Source: an uncultured Sphingobacteriales bacterium (lineage in GTDB: Bacteria > Bacteroidota > Bacteroidia > Chitinophagales > Chitinophagaceae). Taken from it: a stretch of 5,977 bases of DNA. The stretch lies in contig CAMPKG010000208.1 in the NCBI GenBank assembly GCA_946887085.1, forward strand, positions 1-5,977, in the 5' to 3' direction. The first letter of the stretch is position 1, and the number at the start of each line of letters is the position of its first letter. Both the position numbers and the translations under genes were made by a program. The notes under the pieces were generated by a model. That model did no database searches, was not told the origin of the DNA, and worked only from the letters and a program-made list of their open reading frames with translations. Shown piece by piece: positions 1-5,944 of the stretch.

Positions 1-821
1 TGGTTGAAGCCTGCCAGCAAGGGCCCGTTAAATAATTCAGGCAATACCGCAAAATCACTTTTGTAGGCAGAGACCGAATCGACAAAGTATTCCACCTGTC
101 GGAACATTTCATCCAGGTCTTTGTAAGGGCGCATCTGCCATTGTATCAACCCTATCCTTACATAGGTCTTTACGTTGAACAGGTTTTTCAGGTCAGAAAC
201 ATAATAAACGTTGAACCATTGCAATAACGTGGCGAACTCCCTGCTTTGCGCATCATCAGGCATATAGTTGTTCAGCACTTTCTTTACGTGAAAGTCGTTT
301 GCCAGCTGGAAGGAAAGCACAGGGTCGTATATTTCCTTGTTCTTTACTTTTTGTATGTATTGTTTGGGGGTTAAGGTAGAAGCATGTGCATGATAGTTCG
401 GCAGGCGGCCGCCGAAGATGATCGCTCTGAGGTTAAGGTTCTCGCAGAGATCTTTCCGCGCATCATACAGCCTTCTGCCCAATCTTAAACCCCTGTAGTC
501 AGGATGTATAAATATTTCGATGCCATACAACACATCTCCCTTAGGGTCATGCGTGTTGAAGGTGTAGTTGCCGGTTATTTGTTTGTAGGTATGGTCGTCG
601 CCGTACTTTTTGTAATCCACAATAATAGAAAGCGCACAGCCTACTACCACACCGTCGATCTTGATCACGATCTGGCCTTCAGGAAATTTGGCTATCAGCC
701 TTTCCAGTGCGCTGATGGTCCAGAACCCCCCCTGCCAGTTGGGGTAGGATGCCTTCATCGCGTCCAGAAGCTGTTGATAATCTTCAATATGCAACGGACC
801 GATCTCTACTTGTTCTATCAT
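1..821 (-). CDS. GNAT acetyltransferase / carbon-nitrogen hydrolase fusion, N-terminal part (runs off left edge)
   Basis: I translated this from the reverse complement; about 273 residues are present and the frame stays open to base 1. Residues ~1-150 look like a GNAT acyl-CoA-dependent N-acyltransferase: an acetyl-CoA-binding region at ~100-125 (GIEIFIHPDYRGLRLGRRLY) followed by FGGRLPNYHAHAS. From ~221 a nitrilase-superfamily domain begins (VRIGLIQWQM), and LPELF places the expected catalytic Glu at residue 262. The catalytic Lys and Cys would lie outside the window. Fusions of this type, such as Bacillus YhcX, are usually about 510 residues, so roughly half is missing. The family is expected to be cytoplasmic and to hydrolyse an amide or nitrile-type C-N bond; the substrate is unknown. 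The start at 819-821 is the only ATG after an in-frame stop about 24 bases upstream. It is transcribed away from the glycosyltransferase gene. Family assignment is confident, the substrate is not. Confidence 0.9.
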   Translation of the reverse strand, partial: MIEQVEIGPLHIEDYQQLLDAMKASYPNWQGGFWTISALERLIAKFPEGQIVIKIDGVVVGCALSIIVDYKKYGDDHTYKQITGNYTFNTHDPKGDVLYGIEIFIHPDYRGLRLGRRLYDARKDLCENLNLRAIIFGGRLPNYHAHASTLTPKQYIQKVKNKEIYDPVLSFQLANDFHVKKVLNNYMPDDAQSREFATLLQWFNVYYVSDLKNLFNVKTYVRIGLIQWQMRPYKDLDEMFRQVEYFVDSVSAYKSDFAVLPELFNGPLLAGFN

Positions 822-835
822 GCTGGTTGTTTCAC

Positions 836-843
836 CAAAATTA
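836..843 (-). promoter_or_regulatory. Possible Bacteroidota -7 promoter element
   Basis: Read on the minus strand this is TAATTTTG, an exact match to the phylum's TAnnTTTG -7 consensus, 14 bases upstream of the ATG of the GNAT/hydrolase gene. No TTTG-type -33 box is visible about 20 bases further upstream, and the implied leader would be only about 8 bases, so the call is tentative. Confidence 0.3.
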
Positions 844-1038
844 TGCTAAGTATGGCTGTTATCTCTGATTTGCCTTCGCAGTTCAAACAGCAGGTGTAAC
901 ATTGCCAGTGCGCGTTATTTGCTTATGTGCTGTTTTGCAGTTGATTAGCGAAGGCGTTGTTAACCACCTCCTATCCCTCCAAAGGGAAACCTCACTATCA
1001 CCGATTGCGCTGTTTTTGTACTTTAGTACCAGTTTCCT

Positions 1039-2283
1039 ATGCGGCGTTTCCCGTTCTCATCTTACCTCAATGTTCTCCTGCCAGTTTGTTGCTTTATAGC
1101 TGTTGCATTTGCGATCCCTTATTTGCCCGAAGGACACCAATACGACCGCCGGTGCTGGTACAACTGGGCGGTGTATATGTTCGATCATGGCTTATCCAAT
1201 ACTTATAATACCGACACCAACTATCTTCCCCTTTACCAGTATGTGCTGTACGCCTATGCAAAGATCTGCGGTGCCCCCGAAACCATATGGAGCAGCCTTA
1301 GCTACCTGCGCCTGCTCACGCTGGCTTTCGAATGGCTGGGACTTTGGTACCTGTACCTGTGGACTGAAAAAAAGTTGCCCTACTACCTGTTGATACTCAT
1401 CAGCCTTATAAATTTAGGCCAGTCGTACAACACCCTGCTCTGGGGGCAGGTGGATGGCATCAGTTCAGCGCTCGTTTTCATTTCTGTCTATTACGGGTAT
1501 TTCAAAAAGCCTGTATTGAGTACGCTGTTTTTTGTGCTCGCGGTCAATATGAAATTGCAGTCAATGATCTTTCTGCCCGTATGGGGATACTTCTGTTTAA
1601 GCACATTATCAGAAACAAAACGGCTGAGGGAGCTGTTTTTACCTTTGCTGGCGGCGGCAGCCCTGCAGCTGATTGTACTGCTGCCTTTCATCCATCATTT
1701 GCCAAGAGTATGGCAGGTTATTGCGGAGTCTTTCGGGAAGTTCCCTGTTGTATCGCTGGGGGCTTTTAATTTCTGGTATCTCGTGCTGGGAGCCGAAGCA
1801 TACTCATTGCCCGACAGCGGCATCTTCATTTTCAACTTGACTTATAAACAGTCCGGTCTCATTTTATTCTTCATTACAGGTACGATCGCATTGCTGCCAT
1901 TATTAAGAAATTTGTATAAGCTCCCGGCAAAAAAAGCTGCTCACGTGAGTAAGATCCAGGTATGGTGCATAGCAGCCATCATACCGATAGCATTCTTCTT
2001 CTTCCCTACCGAAATGCACGAGCGGTACAGCCATCCTGCCTTTCTATTTATCATGGCCTTGGCCGTTTACAAAAACGACTATTTCCCTTACCTGCTTTTT
2101 TCGCTTGCCTATTTTGTCAACCTCGAAACAATTGCCCATTCACTCTGGCTTGGTAACAGCAGCTTTATTTTCAACCCTTTGGTTGTTGCCACGGAGTATG
2201 CGTTGTTACTTTTATACCTGTTCTTCCGGCTTTGGCAGCAACGGCCTGGCAGTTCTGTGCCTGGTTTGGGTTCGACATACTAA
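1039..2283 (+). CDS. Integral-membrane GT-C fold glycosyltransferase (Gpi18 / GT-C mannosyltransferase-like)
   Basis: This 414-residue protein is strongly hydrophobic, with roughly ten membrane segments starting at residues ~10-28. Conserved polar motifs sit in the loops: YD at 35-36 and TDTNYLPLY at 58-66 in the first large extracytoplasmic loop, WGQVD at 135-139, NMKLQ at 170-174 and EMHERY at 325-330. WGQxD and MHERY are typical of bacterial relatives of Gpi18/Alg6-Alg8-type GT-C enzymes, which transfer a sugar from a polyprenyl-phosphate donor on the outer face of the inner membrane. The loop-1 acidic residues are the likely catalytic site. The sugar and the acceptor cannot be read from the sequence, and no other glycan gene is nearby. 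The ATG at 1039 puts one short basic segment (MRR) before the first helix. A TACTTTAG sequence at 1019-1026 is one mismatch from the -7 consensus. Length is in the normal range for the group and no damage is seen. Confidence 0.83.
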   Translation: MRRFPFSSYLNVLLPVCCFIAVAFAIPYLPEGHQYDRRCWYNWAVYMFDHGLSNTYNTDTNYLPLYQYVLYAYAKICGAPETIWSSLSYLRLLTLAFEWLGLWYLYLWTEKKLPYYLLILISLINLGQSYNTLLWGQVDGISSALVFISVYYGYFKKPVLSTLFFVLAVNMKLQSMIFLPVWGYFCLSTLSETKRLRELFLPLLAAAALQLIVLLPFIHHLPRVWQVIAESFGKFPVVSLGAFNFWYLVLGAEAYSLPDSGIFIFNLTYKQSGLILFFITGTIALLPLLRNLYKLPAKKAAHVSKIQVWCIAAIIPIAFFFFPTEMHERYSHPAFLFIMALAVYKNDYFPYLLFSLAYFVNLETIAHSLWLGNSSFIFNPLVVATEYALLLLYLFFRLWQQRPGSSVPGLGSTY

Positions 2284-2423
2284 GGGTGGCGGTTCCAATA
2301 TTACTGACCTTTTCTTCCATCTCACGATGTGCTAATAACTTAAACTTATCACAACATTATTGCCCGGTACGCTTTTACCTGTTTTAGTGCTTAGCTTTAC
2401 CTTTTACTTATATAATAACTGAA

Positions 2424-2894
2424 ATGATCTCCAGGAATCTTTTATTAAGTTCCGCCTTTGTGGCGGCGCTGGCTTTGTCCTCTTGCTCACAGGCAGAAGG
2501 GACAAAAAACACCGCAAACGAACAGGCTGAAACGGAGGCTATACTTTTGAACACCTCACCTGCTACGCCCGGTGCTTCATCAGCACAATCTGCCACCGTG
2601 CTATCTGCCACGGCCAGCCAGCCGCAGGCTGGTACACAGGGCTCCACGCAGGCAGCTAAAACAGCAGCTATGGTCAATCCCCCGCATGGACAGCCCGGCC
2701 ACAATTGCGACCTGGAAGTGGGCGCCCCGCTTAACTCGCCTGCAGCTGCTAAAACAGCAGCTCCCGCGCAGCCGGTTGTTACATCGACGGCTCCTGTATC
2801 TACACAGGCAGCCAAAGGCTCAGGCCGTGTCAATCCTGCGCACGGACAGCCGGGCCACGACTGTGCTGTAGCGGTGGGCGCGCCATTGCCGTGA
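2424..2894 (+). CDS. Small lipoprotein with two HGQPGHxC repeats
   Basis: This 156-residue protein begins with a signal peptide ending in the lipobox LSSC, with lipidated Cys at residue 21, so it should be an exported lipoprotein. The rest is low-complexity Ala/Thr/Ser/Pro/Gln sequence with no predicted globular core. It carries two copies of a conserved motif, VNPPHGQPGHNC at 84-95 and VNPAHGQPGHDC at 136-147, each preceded by QAAK and followed by VGAPL. A third AAKTAA stretch at 108-113 lacks the motif. I recognise the NPxHGxPGHxC...VGAPL signature from uncharacterised Bacteroidota proteins; its function is not established. Two His and one Cys per repeat would suit binding of a metal or another cofactor, but that is inference. 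The gene is visibly more GC-rich than its neighbours. It stands alone, with its own terminator just downstream and TAGCTTTA, a weak -7-like sequence, at 2392-2399. An almost full-length open frame on the other strand reflects composition only. Confidence 0.82.
   Translation: MISRNLLLSSAFVAALALSSCSQAEGTKNTANEQAETEAILLNTSPATPGASSAQSATVLSATASQPQAGTQGSTQAAKTAAMVNPPHGQPGHNCDLEVGAPLNSPAAAKTAAPAQPVVTSTAPVSTQAAKGSGRVNPAHGQPGHDCAVAVGAPLP
2651..2888 (+). repeat. Intragenic direct repeat, two 82-base units
   Basis: Unit 1 spans 2651-2732 and unit 2 spans 2807-2888, both in the same reading frame of the small lipoprotein gene. They encode the two QAAK...VNPxHGQPGHxC...VGAPL segments. They have diverged mainly at third positions and in the variable residues, so the duplication is not very recent. 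Between them at ~2742-2762 lies a partial third copy of the AAKTAA-coding start. Confidence 0.8.
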
Positions 2895-2914
2895 GCAGAA
2901 AACAATCTTTAGAC

Positions 2915-2952
2915 AAAGCCCTGAGTTTTGATGAACTCGGGGCTTTTTGTTT
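2915..2952 (+). terminator. Intrinsic terminator of the small lipoprotein gene
   Basis: A 13-base arm at 2915-2927 pairs with 2934-2946 around a 6-base loop (TTGATG); the only imperfection is one T-G pair. The descending arm runs into TTTTT at 2944-2948, then GTTT. It starts 20 bases after the stop codon, so it should end transcription of the lipoprotein gene and insulate the hydrolase gene downstream. Confidence 0.9.
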
Positions 2953-3040
2953 CTGCTTGGCTGGTGTTGTAATCGTCCAATATAGTGATGGCAGGCATTC
3001 CCAACAATCCGGTTGGTGATAGCACCAAACCAAGGGAAAT
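2947..3040. repeat. REPIN-like inverted hairpin doublet, copy 1
   Basis: The left half has its core at 2959-2978 in minus orientation and is decayed: 14 of 20 core bases match the left half of copy 2, and its stem is mostly lost. The right half has its core at 3011-3031 in plus orientation, GGTTGGTG-ATAG-CACCAAACC, with one extra A in the 3' arm and the tail AAGGGAAAT. The two cores start 52 bases apart. The linker at 2979-3010 aligns with the linker of copy 2 at roughly 24 of 32 positions by eye, including the shared string CAACA just before the right core. The left end abuts or overlaps the T-run of the terminator. The element lies between the small lipoprotein gene and the hydrolase gene and encodes nothing. 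Confidence 0.65.
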
Positions 3041-3097
3041 ACAACATTAACAAAACCTCAATGTTTGGTCCATTAGCTTTAGGCCAAAGACTACCGC

Positions 3098-4705
3098 GTG
3101 CTGAATTACCTGTTTTGCTTTATGCTATGCCTCACCGGCAACGGGTTGTATGCGCAATTAAGGCTGCAGGGCTTTATAACCGACTCGGCAACTGCTGAAA
3201 GACTGCCTTTTGTAAACATAGGTATATCACAAAAAAACCTGGGAACGGTTGCCGCGGAAGATGGAACTTTCACTATAGACATACCGGAGCAATACCTGGC
3301 CGACACACTTAGTTTCTCGATGATAGGCTACCATGAATTACAACTGCCGATCAGGCAACTTGCAGGCCGGAAAAACATTGCCCTCAGACCGATGCAGGTA
3401 GGCCTCCACGCAGTGGTGGTATCAGGTAAAAAATTGGTGGAAAGAAAATATGGTTTGAAGAACAACCCGTTGATGCATTTTTGGGATGCAAGCATTAACC
3501 AGAACGACATCTTTGAGATCGCACAGTTAATTAAGACAGGCAAAGGAATTTCTAAAATCACCTCCGTCAACCTGTTGATAGGACAGCATCGAAATGACAG
3601 CGGAACTTTCAGAATTAATTTTTACGAGTACGATGGCCACTACCCGGCGAACCGCATCCTAACCAAGAGTATTGTGCAGACCCATGCGATAAAACAAGGC
3701 TGGCTGCGTTTTGATATCTCAGAACATTCGGTGTACGTGAAGGAAAACGTTGTAGTCGCCATCGAGTTCATCCCGACCGGAAAAACAAACACTCCTGTTG
3801 TCTATGAAATAAAACCGGGAGGATTTGGGAAAAGCTATGTTCGTACAAGCAGCCTGGGTACCTGGCAGATGCCTCCCCATCAATACCGGATGTATGTTAC
3901 AGCTTTGACTACGGAGGCGGATCCTTCTGAGAATGAAACACCCGAAAAAGATATCGCACCTGCATTCCGCTTGTTCTCAAATATCGTCAATGATTCATTT
4001 TCCATTTTCGCCAGGTTACCGGAAGGATATAAGAAACAGCTGGGTGCAGCTCCTGTTATTTATCTGCTCGACGCCAACTTATATTTTGAATACCTTGCCG
4101 ATTCTATCAACAAAATAAAAGGTGAACAACCGGTACTGGTGGGTGTTGGCTACAGCAATTTCGCTGAAATGGATAGATTGAGAGACCGCGATTACACTTA
4201 CCCCCCTGCTTTGCTCGCAGATAGTTTCAAACTCAGCGGCGGGGGCGACAAGTTCTATAGATTCTTCAAAGAAGAACTGATTCCCGTTATAGAAGAGAAA
4301 TATAACCTGGGGAAACGCGAACGAACCATCATGGGACATTCGCTAGGAGGATATTTTGCATTATACGCTTTATATAAAGACCTTGGATCATCACCCGGAG
4401 TATTTCAAAATTATGTTGCCGCCAGTCCTTCTATTGACTATCATAACTCCTATTTGCCAAAACAATTCAAGGAAATAAAAACCGGTCAGGCCTTATCTCC
4501 TGCAACAGTTCATATCACCTGGGGTGGCAGAGAAGATGACTCGGGCAGTAAAGAGAAATACTCGGACCTCATACGTGAATTTCTCGGTACACTATCTCAT
4601 TTGAACACCGCTGTGCGGATCAACAAAATTTTTTTGCCATTTGCCGGACATATGGAAACAGCGATACCAGGTTTTTACCTGGGTTTGAATGGGGATGTAG
4701 AATAG
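3098..4705 (+). CDS. Secreted carboxypeptidase-regulatory-like / esterase-D-type alpha/beta hydrolase fusion
   Basis: This is a 535-residue protein in two parts. Residues 1-20 (MLNYLFCFMLCLTGNGLYAQ) resemble a signal peptide ending in YAQ, though without the usual N-terminal Lys/Arg. Residues ~22-100 match a carboxypeptidase-D regulatory-like beta domain (GFITDSATAERLPFVNIGIS, then GTVAAEDGTFTIDIP). A beta-rich linker of unknown type covers ~110-270. From ~280 follows an esterase-D / enterochelin-esterase-like hydrolase: RDRDYTYPP near 365, GHSLGG with nucleophile Ser415, GGREDD with candidate acid Asp480/481, and AGHMETAIPGFYLGL with His518. The set is complete, so an active periplasmic or surface carboxyl esterase is likely; acetylated glycans or siderophore esters are possible substrates but unproven. 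The start is GTG at 3098: an in-frame stop at 3080-3082 blocks extension, and the next ATG (3122) would destroy the signal peptide. TAGCTTTA at 3074-3081 is a weak -7 candidate. Confidence 0.87.
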   Translation: MLNYLFCFMLCLTGNGLYAQLRLQGFITDSATAERLPFVNIGISQKNLGTVAAEDGTFTIDIPEQYLADTLSFSMIGYHELQLPIRQLAGRKNIALRPMQVGLHAVVVSGKKLVERKYGLKNNPLMHFWDASINQNDIFEIAQLIKTGKGISKITSVNLLIGQHRNDSGTFRINFYEYDGHYPANRILTKSIVQTHAIKQGWLRFDISEHSVYVKENVVVAIEFIPTGKTNTPVVYEIKPGGFGKSYVRTSSLGTWQMPPHQYRMYVTALTTEADPSENETPEKDIAPAFRLFSNIVNDSFSIFARLPEGYKKQLGAAPVIYLLDANLYFEYLADSINKIKGEQPVLVGVGYSNFAEMDRLRDRDYTYPPALLADSFKLSGGGDKFYRFFKEELIPVIEEKYNLGKRERTIMGHSLGGYFALYALYKDLGSSPGVFQNYVAASPSIDYHNSYLPKQFKEIKTGQALSPATVHITWGGREDDSGSKEKYSDLIREFLGTLSHLNTAVRINKIFLPFAGHMETAIPGFYLGLNGDVE

Positions 4706-4775
4706 TTTTGTTTAGATGCTAAACGTCGCGATTATGAGCTTTATGGCAAACCACGAAATCGAAAAACGCTAACTT

Positions 4776-4871
4776 AATTTCCCCTTTGGTCGGTGTTGTC
4801 GCCGACCAGTATACTGAGCGCGAGCAATTCTCAACATTTCGGGTGGTGAAAACACCAACCGAAGGAGAATT
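4776..4871. repeat. REPIN-like inverted hairpin doublet, copy 2 (best preserved)
   Basis: The left half is in minus orientation, core 4788-4807: GGTCGGTG-TTGT-CGCCGACC, preceded by the tail complement AATTTCCCCTTT. The right half is in plus orientation, core 4841-4860: GGGTGGTG-AAAA-CACCAACC, followed by the tail GAAGGAGAATT; its stem extends outward through TTC/GAA to 11 positions with one mismatch. Core starts are 53 bases apart, matching copy 1 within one base. The outer ends, AATTTCCCCTT and AAGGAGAATT, form imperfect terminal inverted repeats. This fits a non-autonomous mobile element of the REPIN class; no transposase gene is in the window. Confidence 0.75.
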
Positions 4872-4889
4872 TATCTTTTCATGCAGATC

Positions 4890-4928
4890 CAACATTTCGG
4901 TTGGTGACAACACCAACCTAAGGGGAAA
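4890..4928 (+). repeat. Solo hairpin repeat half (REP-like)
   Basis: The core at 4899-4918 is GGTTGGTG-ACAA-CACCAACC, a perfect 8-base-pair stem with a 4-base loop. It is preceded by CAACATTTC, identical to the bases before the right core of the neighbouring doublet, and followed by TAAGGGGAAA. It has no left-hand partner, so it is a single right half 58 bases downstream of the equivalent core of doublet copy 2. Confidence 0.75.
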
Positions 4929-5033
4929 CAAATTGTAGTAATATAAAATTTTATGTAAGCTAAGTGTGGCGGAGAGATTGGGTAGGGCACTCAAACGCCG
5001 AGCAATGCTAAAAAGCCGTAACTTAAATATAGA

Positions 5034-5888
5034 ATGTGCCGGTTTATGAACAGAATATGGTTCATCGTCTTTGCTTTAGTATGCGGTTGTAGTAATGATA
5101 AGGGAAAACAACAAATATCCGGCAAGGCCGATACCACAATAGTTGCAAAGGATAGCATTCAACCGCCGCCCGACATTTCCTTTTTGCGAAAACGGTTGCT
5201 GGATTATTTTGAAAGGCATCGGCATCTCGATAGCTTCGACACTACCGATTATTCTTATGCAAGCTACAACGGACCCTTTTATTTCGCGCCTTATAATGTT
5301 ACCGCCGGCAACTTACTCAGCCCGAAACATCTGCATGCAACGGTCTTTTATGTAGATGACAGCGGGCTAAGGCTGCAGATATATATCAAAGAGCGCGGAA
5401 ACTGGGTCAACATTTTTGACGATTCCAGTTTTTCGTACGCTTCGGGTGCGTCCTATCCATATTTTGAAGACTGGAACAGCGACGGTATAAAAGACCTGGT
5501 GATATCGCAGTATGCACTGATGGATAAGATAGACAACTATGAACTGTGGCTGGCTGACAGGTCAGGTAAAAGATTTCACTATATCAAAGACTTCGTTGAA
5601 TTGTCAAACCCGGAATTAGACACATTGACCGGGGAGATACACACCGGCCATTATAACGCAGGCGGTATGCATATGGGCAAGTGGCGATTCAGAAAATACT
5701 CCCTGGAGAATATATATGAAGTCCATATAGGCGGTATGAGTTATGAAACTGCCAGCCCCGATAGTGCTGTTGTTATTGGCATTTCAAAGAATGGCGGAAA
5801 GTTCAAGGCTATTTGGTGCGCAGAAGAAGATGCTCACAAGCATGTGCCTGCCGATCTCAGGGAGGAAGTGAAAGAAGCGTTTAGGTAA
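5034..5888 (+). CDS. Lipoprotein of unknown function with a calcium-loop-like motif
   Basis: This 284-residue protein has a short hydrophobic signal ending in LVCGC, with probable lipidated Cys19. A Lys/Gln/Asp-rich linker (20-48) leads into a mixed, aromatic-rich domain. The only motif I recognise is DWNSDGIKD at 146-154, which fits the DxNxDGxxD calcium-binding loop of VCBS/FG-GAP repeats; there is a single copy, whereas beta-propellers carry several. The string NAGGMHMGKWRFRKYSLENIYEVHIGG follows at ~208-234. The layout resembles uncharacterised lipoproteins with an isolated FG-GAP-like loop. I do not recognise a function. The ATG at 5034 has AT-rich sequence in front; the ATG at 5046 (MNRIWF...) gives an equally good lipoprotein signal and may be the true start. 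The gene follows the repeat cluster and has no close partner gene. No frameshift or truncation is apparent. Confidence 0.8.
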   Translation: MCRFMNRIWFIVFALVCGCSNDKGKQQISGKADTTIVAKDSIQPPPDISFLRKRLLDYFERHRHLDSFDTTDYSYASYNGPFYFAPYNVTAGNLLSPKHLHATVFYVDDSGLRLQIYIKERGNWVNIFDDSSFSYASGASYPYFEDWNSDGIKDLVISQYALMDKIDNYELWLADRSGKRFHYIKDFVELSNPELDTLTGEIHTGHYNAGGMHMGKWRFRKYSLENIYEVHIGGMSYETASPDSAVVIGISKNGGKFKAIWCAEEDAHKHVPADLREEVKEAFR

Positions 5889-5903
5889 AGTAACTGTTCG
5901 ATC

Positions 5904-5944
5904 GCGTTCCAAACGCCGGGCTAATACGTCCTCGTTGCAAACGA
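5904..5944. repeat. Two adjacent mini inverted repeats
   Basis: GCGTT-CCA-AACGC (5904-5916) and TCGTT-GCA-AACGA (5932-5944) are two 5-base-pair palindromes of the same pattern, NCGTT-NCA-AACGN in outline, 28 bases apart, just after the stop of the last lipoprotein gene. They lack a T-run, so they are not intrinsic terminators. Such short stems can arise by chance. Confidence 0.3.

Larger units (their letters stand above)
4706..5033. other. 328-base intergenic region with a hairpin repeat cluster
   Basis: There is no credible gene here. Open frames on the minus strand run straight through the palindromic repeats and have no family features. The region holds, in order, a short AT-rich inverted repeat (4710-4724, GTTTAG-ATG-CTAAAC) just after the hydrolase stop, a full REPIN-like doublet (4776-4871), a solo half (4890-4928), a perfect 12-base AT palindrome (4943-4954, ATAAAATTTTAT), and CAAACGCCGAGC at 4992-5003. 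No strong terminator for the hydrolase gene and no convincing promoter for the next gene could be found. Confidence 0.7.

Noticed and set aside
504..899. 131-residue plus-strand open frame near the left edge
   Set aside because: It lies antisense to the GNAT/hydrolase gene, whose translation shows clear family motifs on the minus strand; the plus-strand product has none.
872..955. Inverted repeat GCCTTCGC (872-879) / GCGAAGGC (948-955) in the divergent spacer
   Set aside because: Eight base pairs separated by 68 bases is not far from chance expectation in a spacer of this size, and the similarity does not extend.
962..991. CCAAAGGGAAAC upstream of the glycosyltransferase as a possible decayed repeat tail
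   Set aside because: Only the tail resembles the repeat family; no hairpin core is adjacent.
2408..2905. 165-residue minus-strand open frame covering the small lipoprotein gene
   Set aside because: The plus frame has a lipobox, conserved repeats and a matching terminator. The minus frame is a composition effect of GC-rich, low-complexity coding DNA.
2776..3060. Possible small genes on the minus strand across the terminator and doublet copy 1
   Set aside because: They run through a terminator stem and a repeat element and show no recognisable protein pattern.
2392..3081. TAGCTTTA at 2392-2399 and 3074-3081 as proven shared promoters
   Set aside because: Both are one mismatch from TAnnTTTG and sit shortly before starts, but neither has a -33 box at the right distance, so they are mentioned only within the gene entries.
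4710..4724. GTTTAG-ATG-CTAAAC as a terminator for the hydrolase gene
   Set aside because: The stem is short and AT-rich and no T-run follows it on the plus strand.
4776..4928. CRISPR array
   Set aside because: There are only three hairpin units here, in mixed orientation, with no uniform spacers and no cas genes.
4719..4994. 91-residue minus-strand open frame in the intergenic region
   Set aside because: It reads straight through the palindromic repeats, and the repeated TPT/SPT-like residues come from the hairpins; no protein features.
4710..5944. Integron-type cassette array with attC sites after genes
   Set aside because: The recurring AAACGYCGSG-like strings are not accompanied by RYYYAAC/GTTRRRY core sites or long-range attC folding, and there is no integrase.
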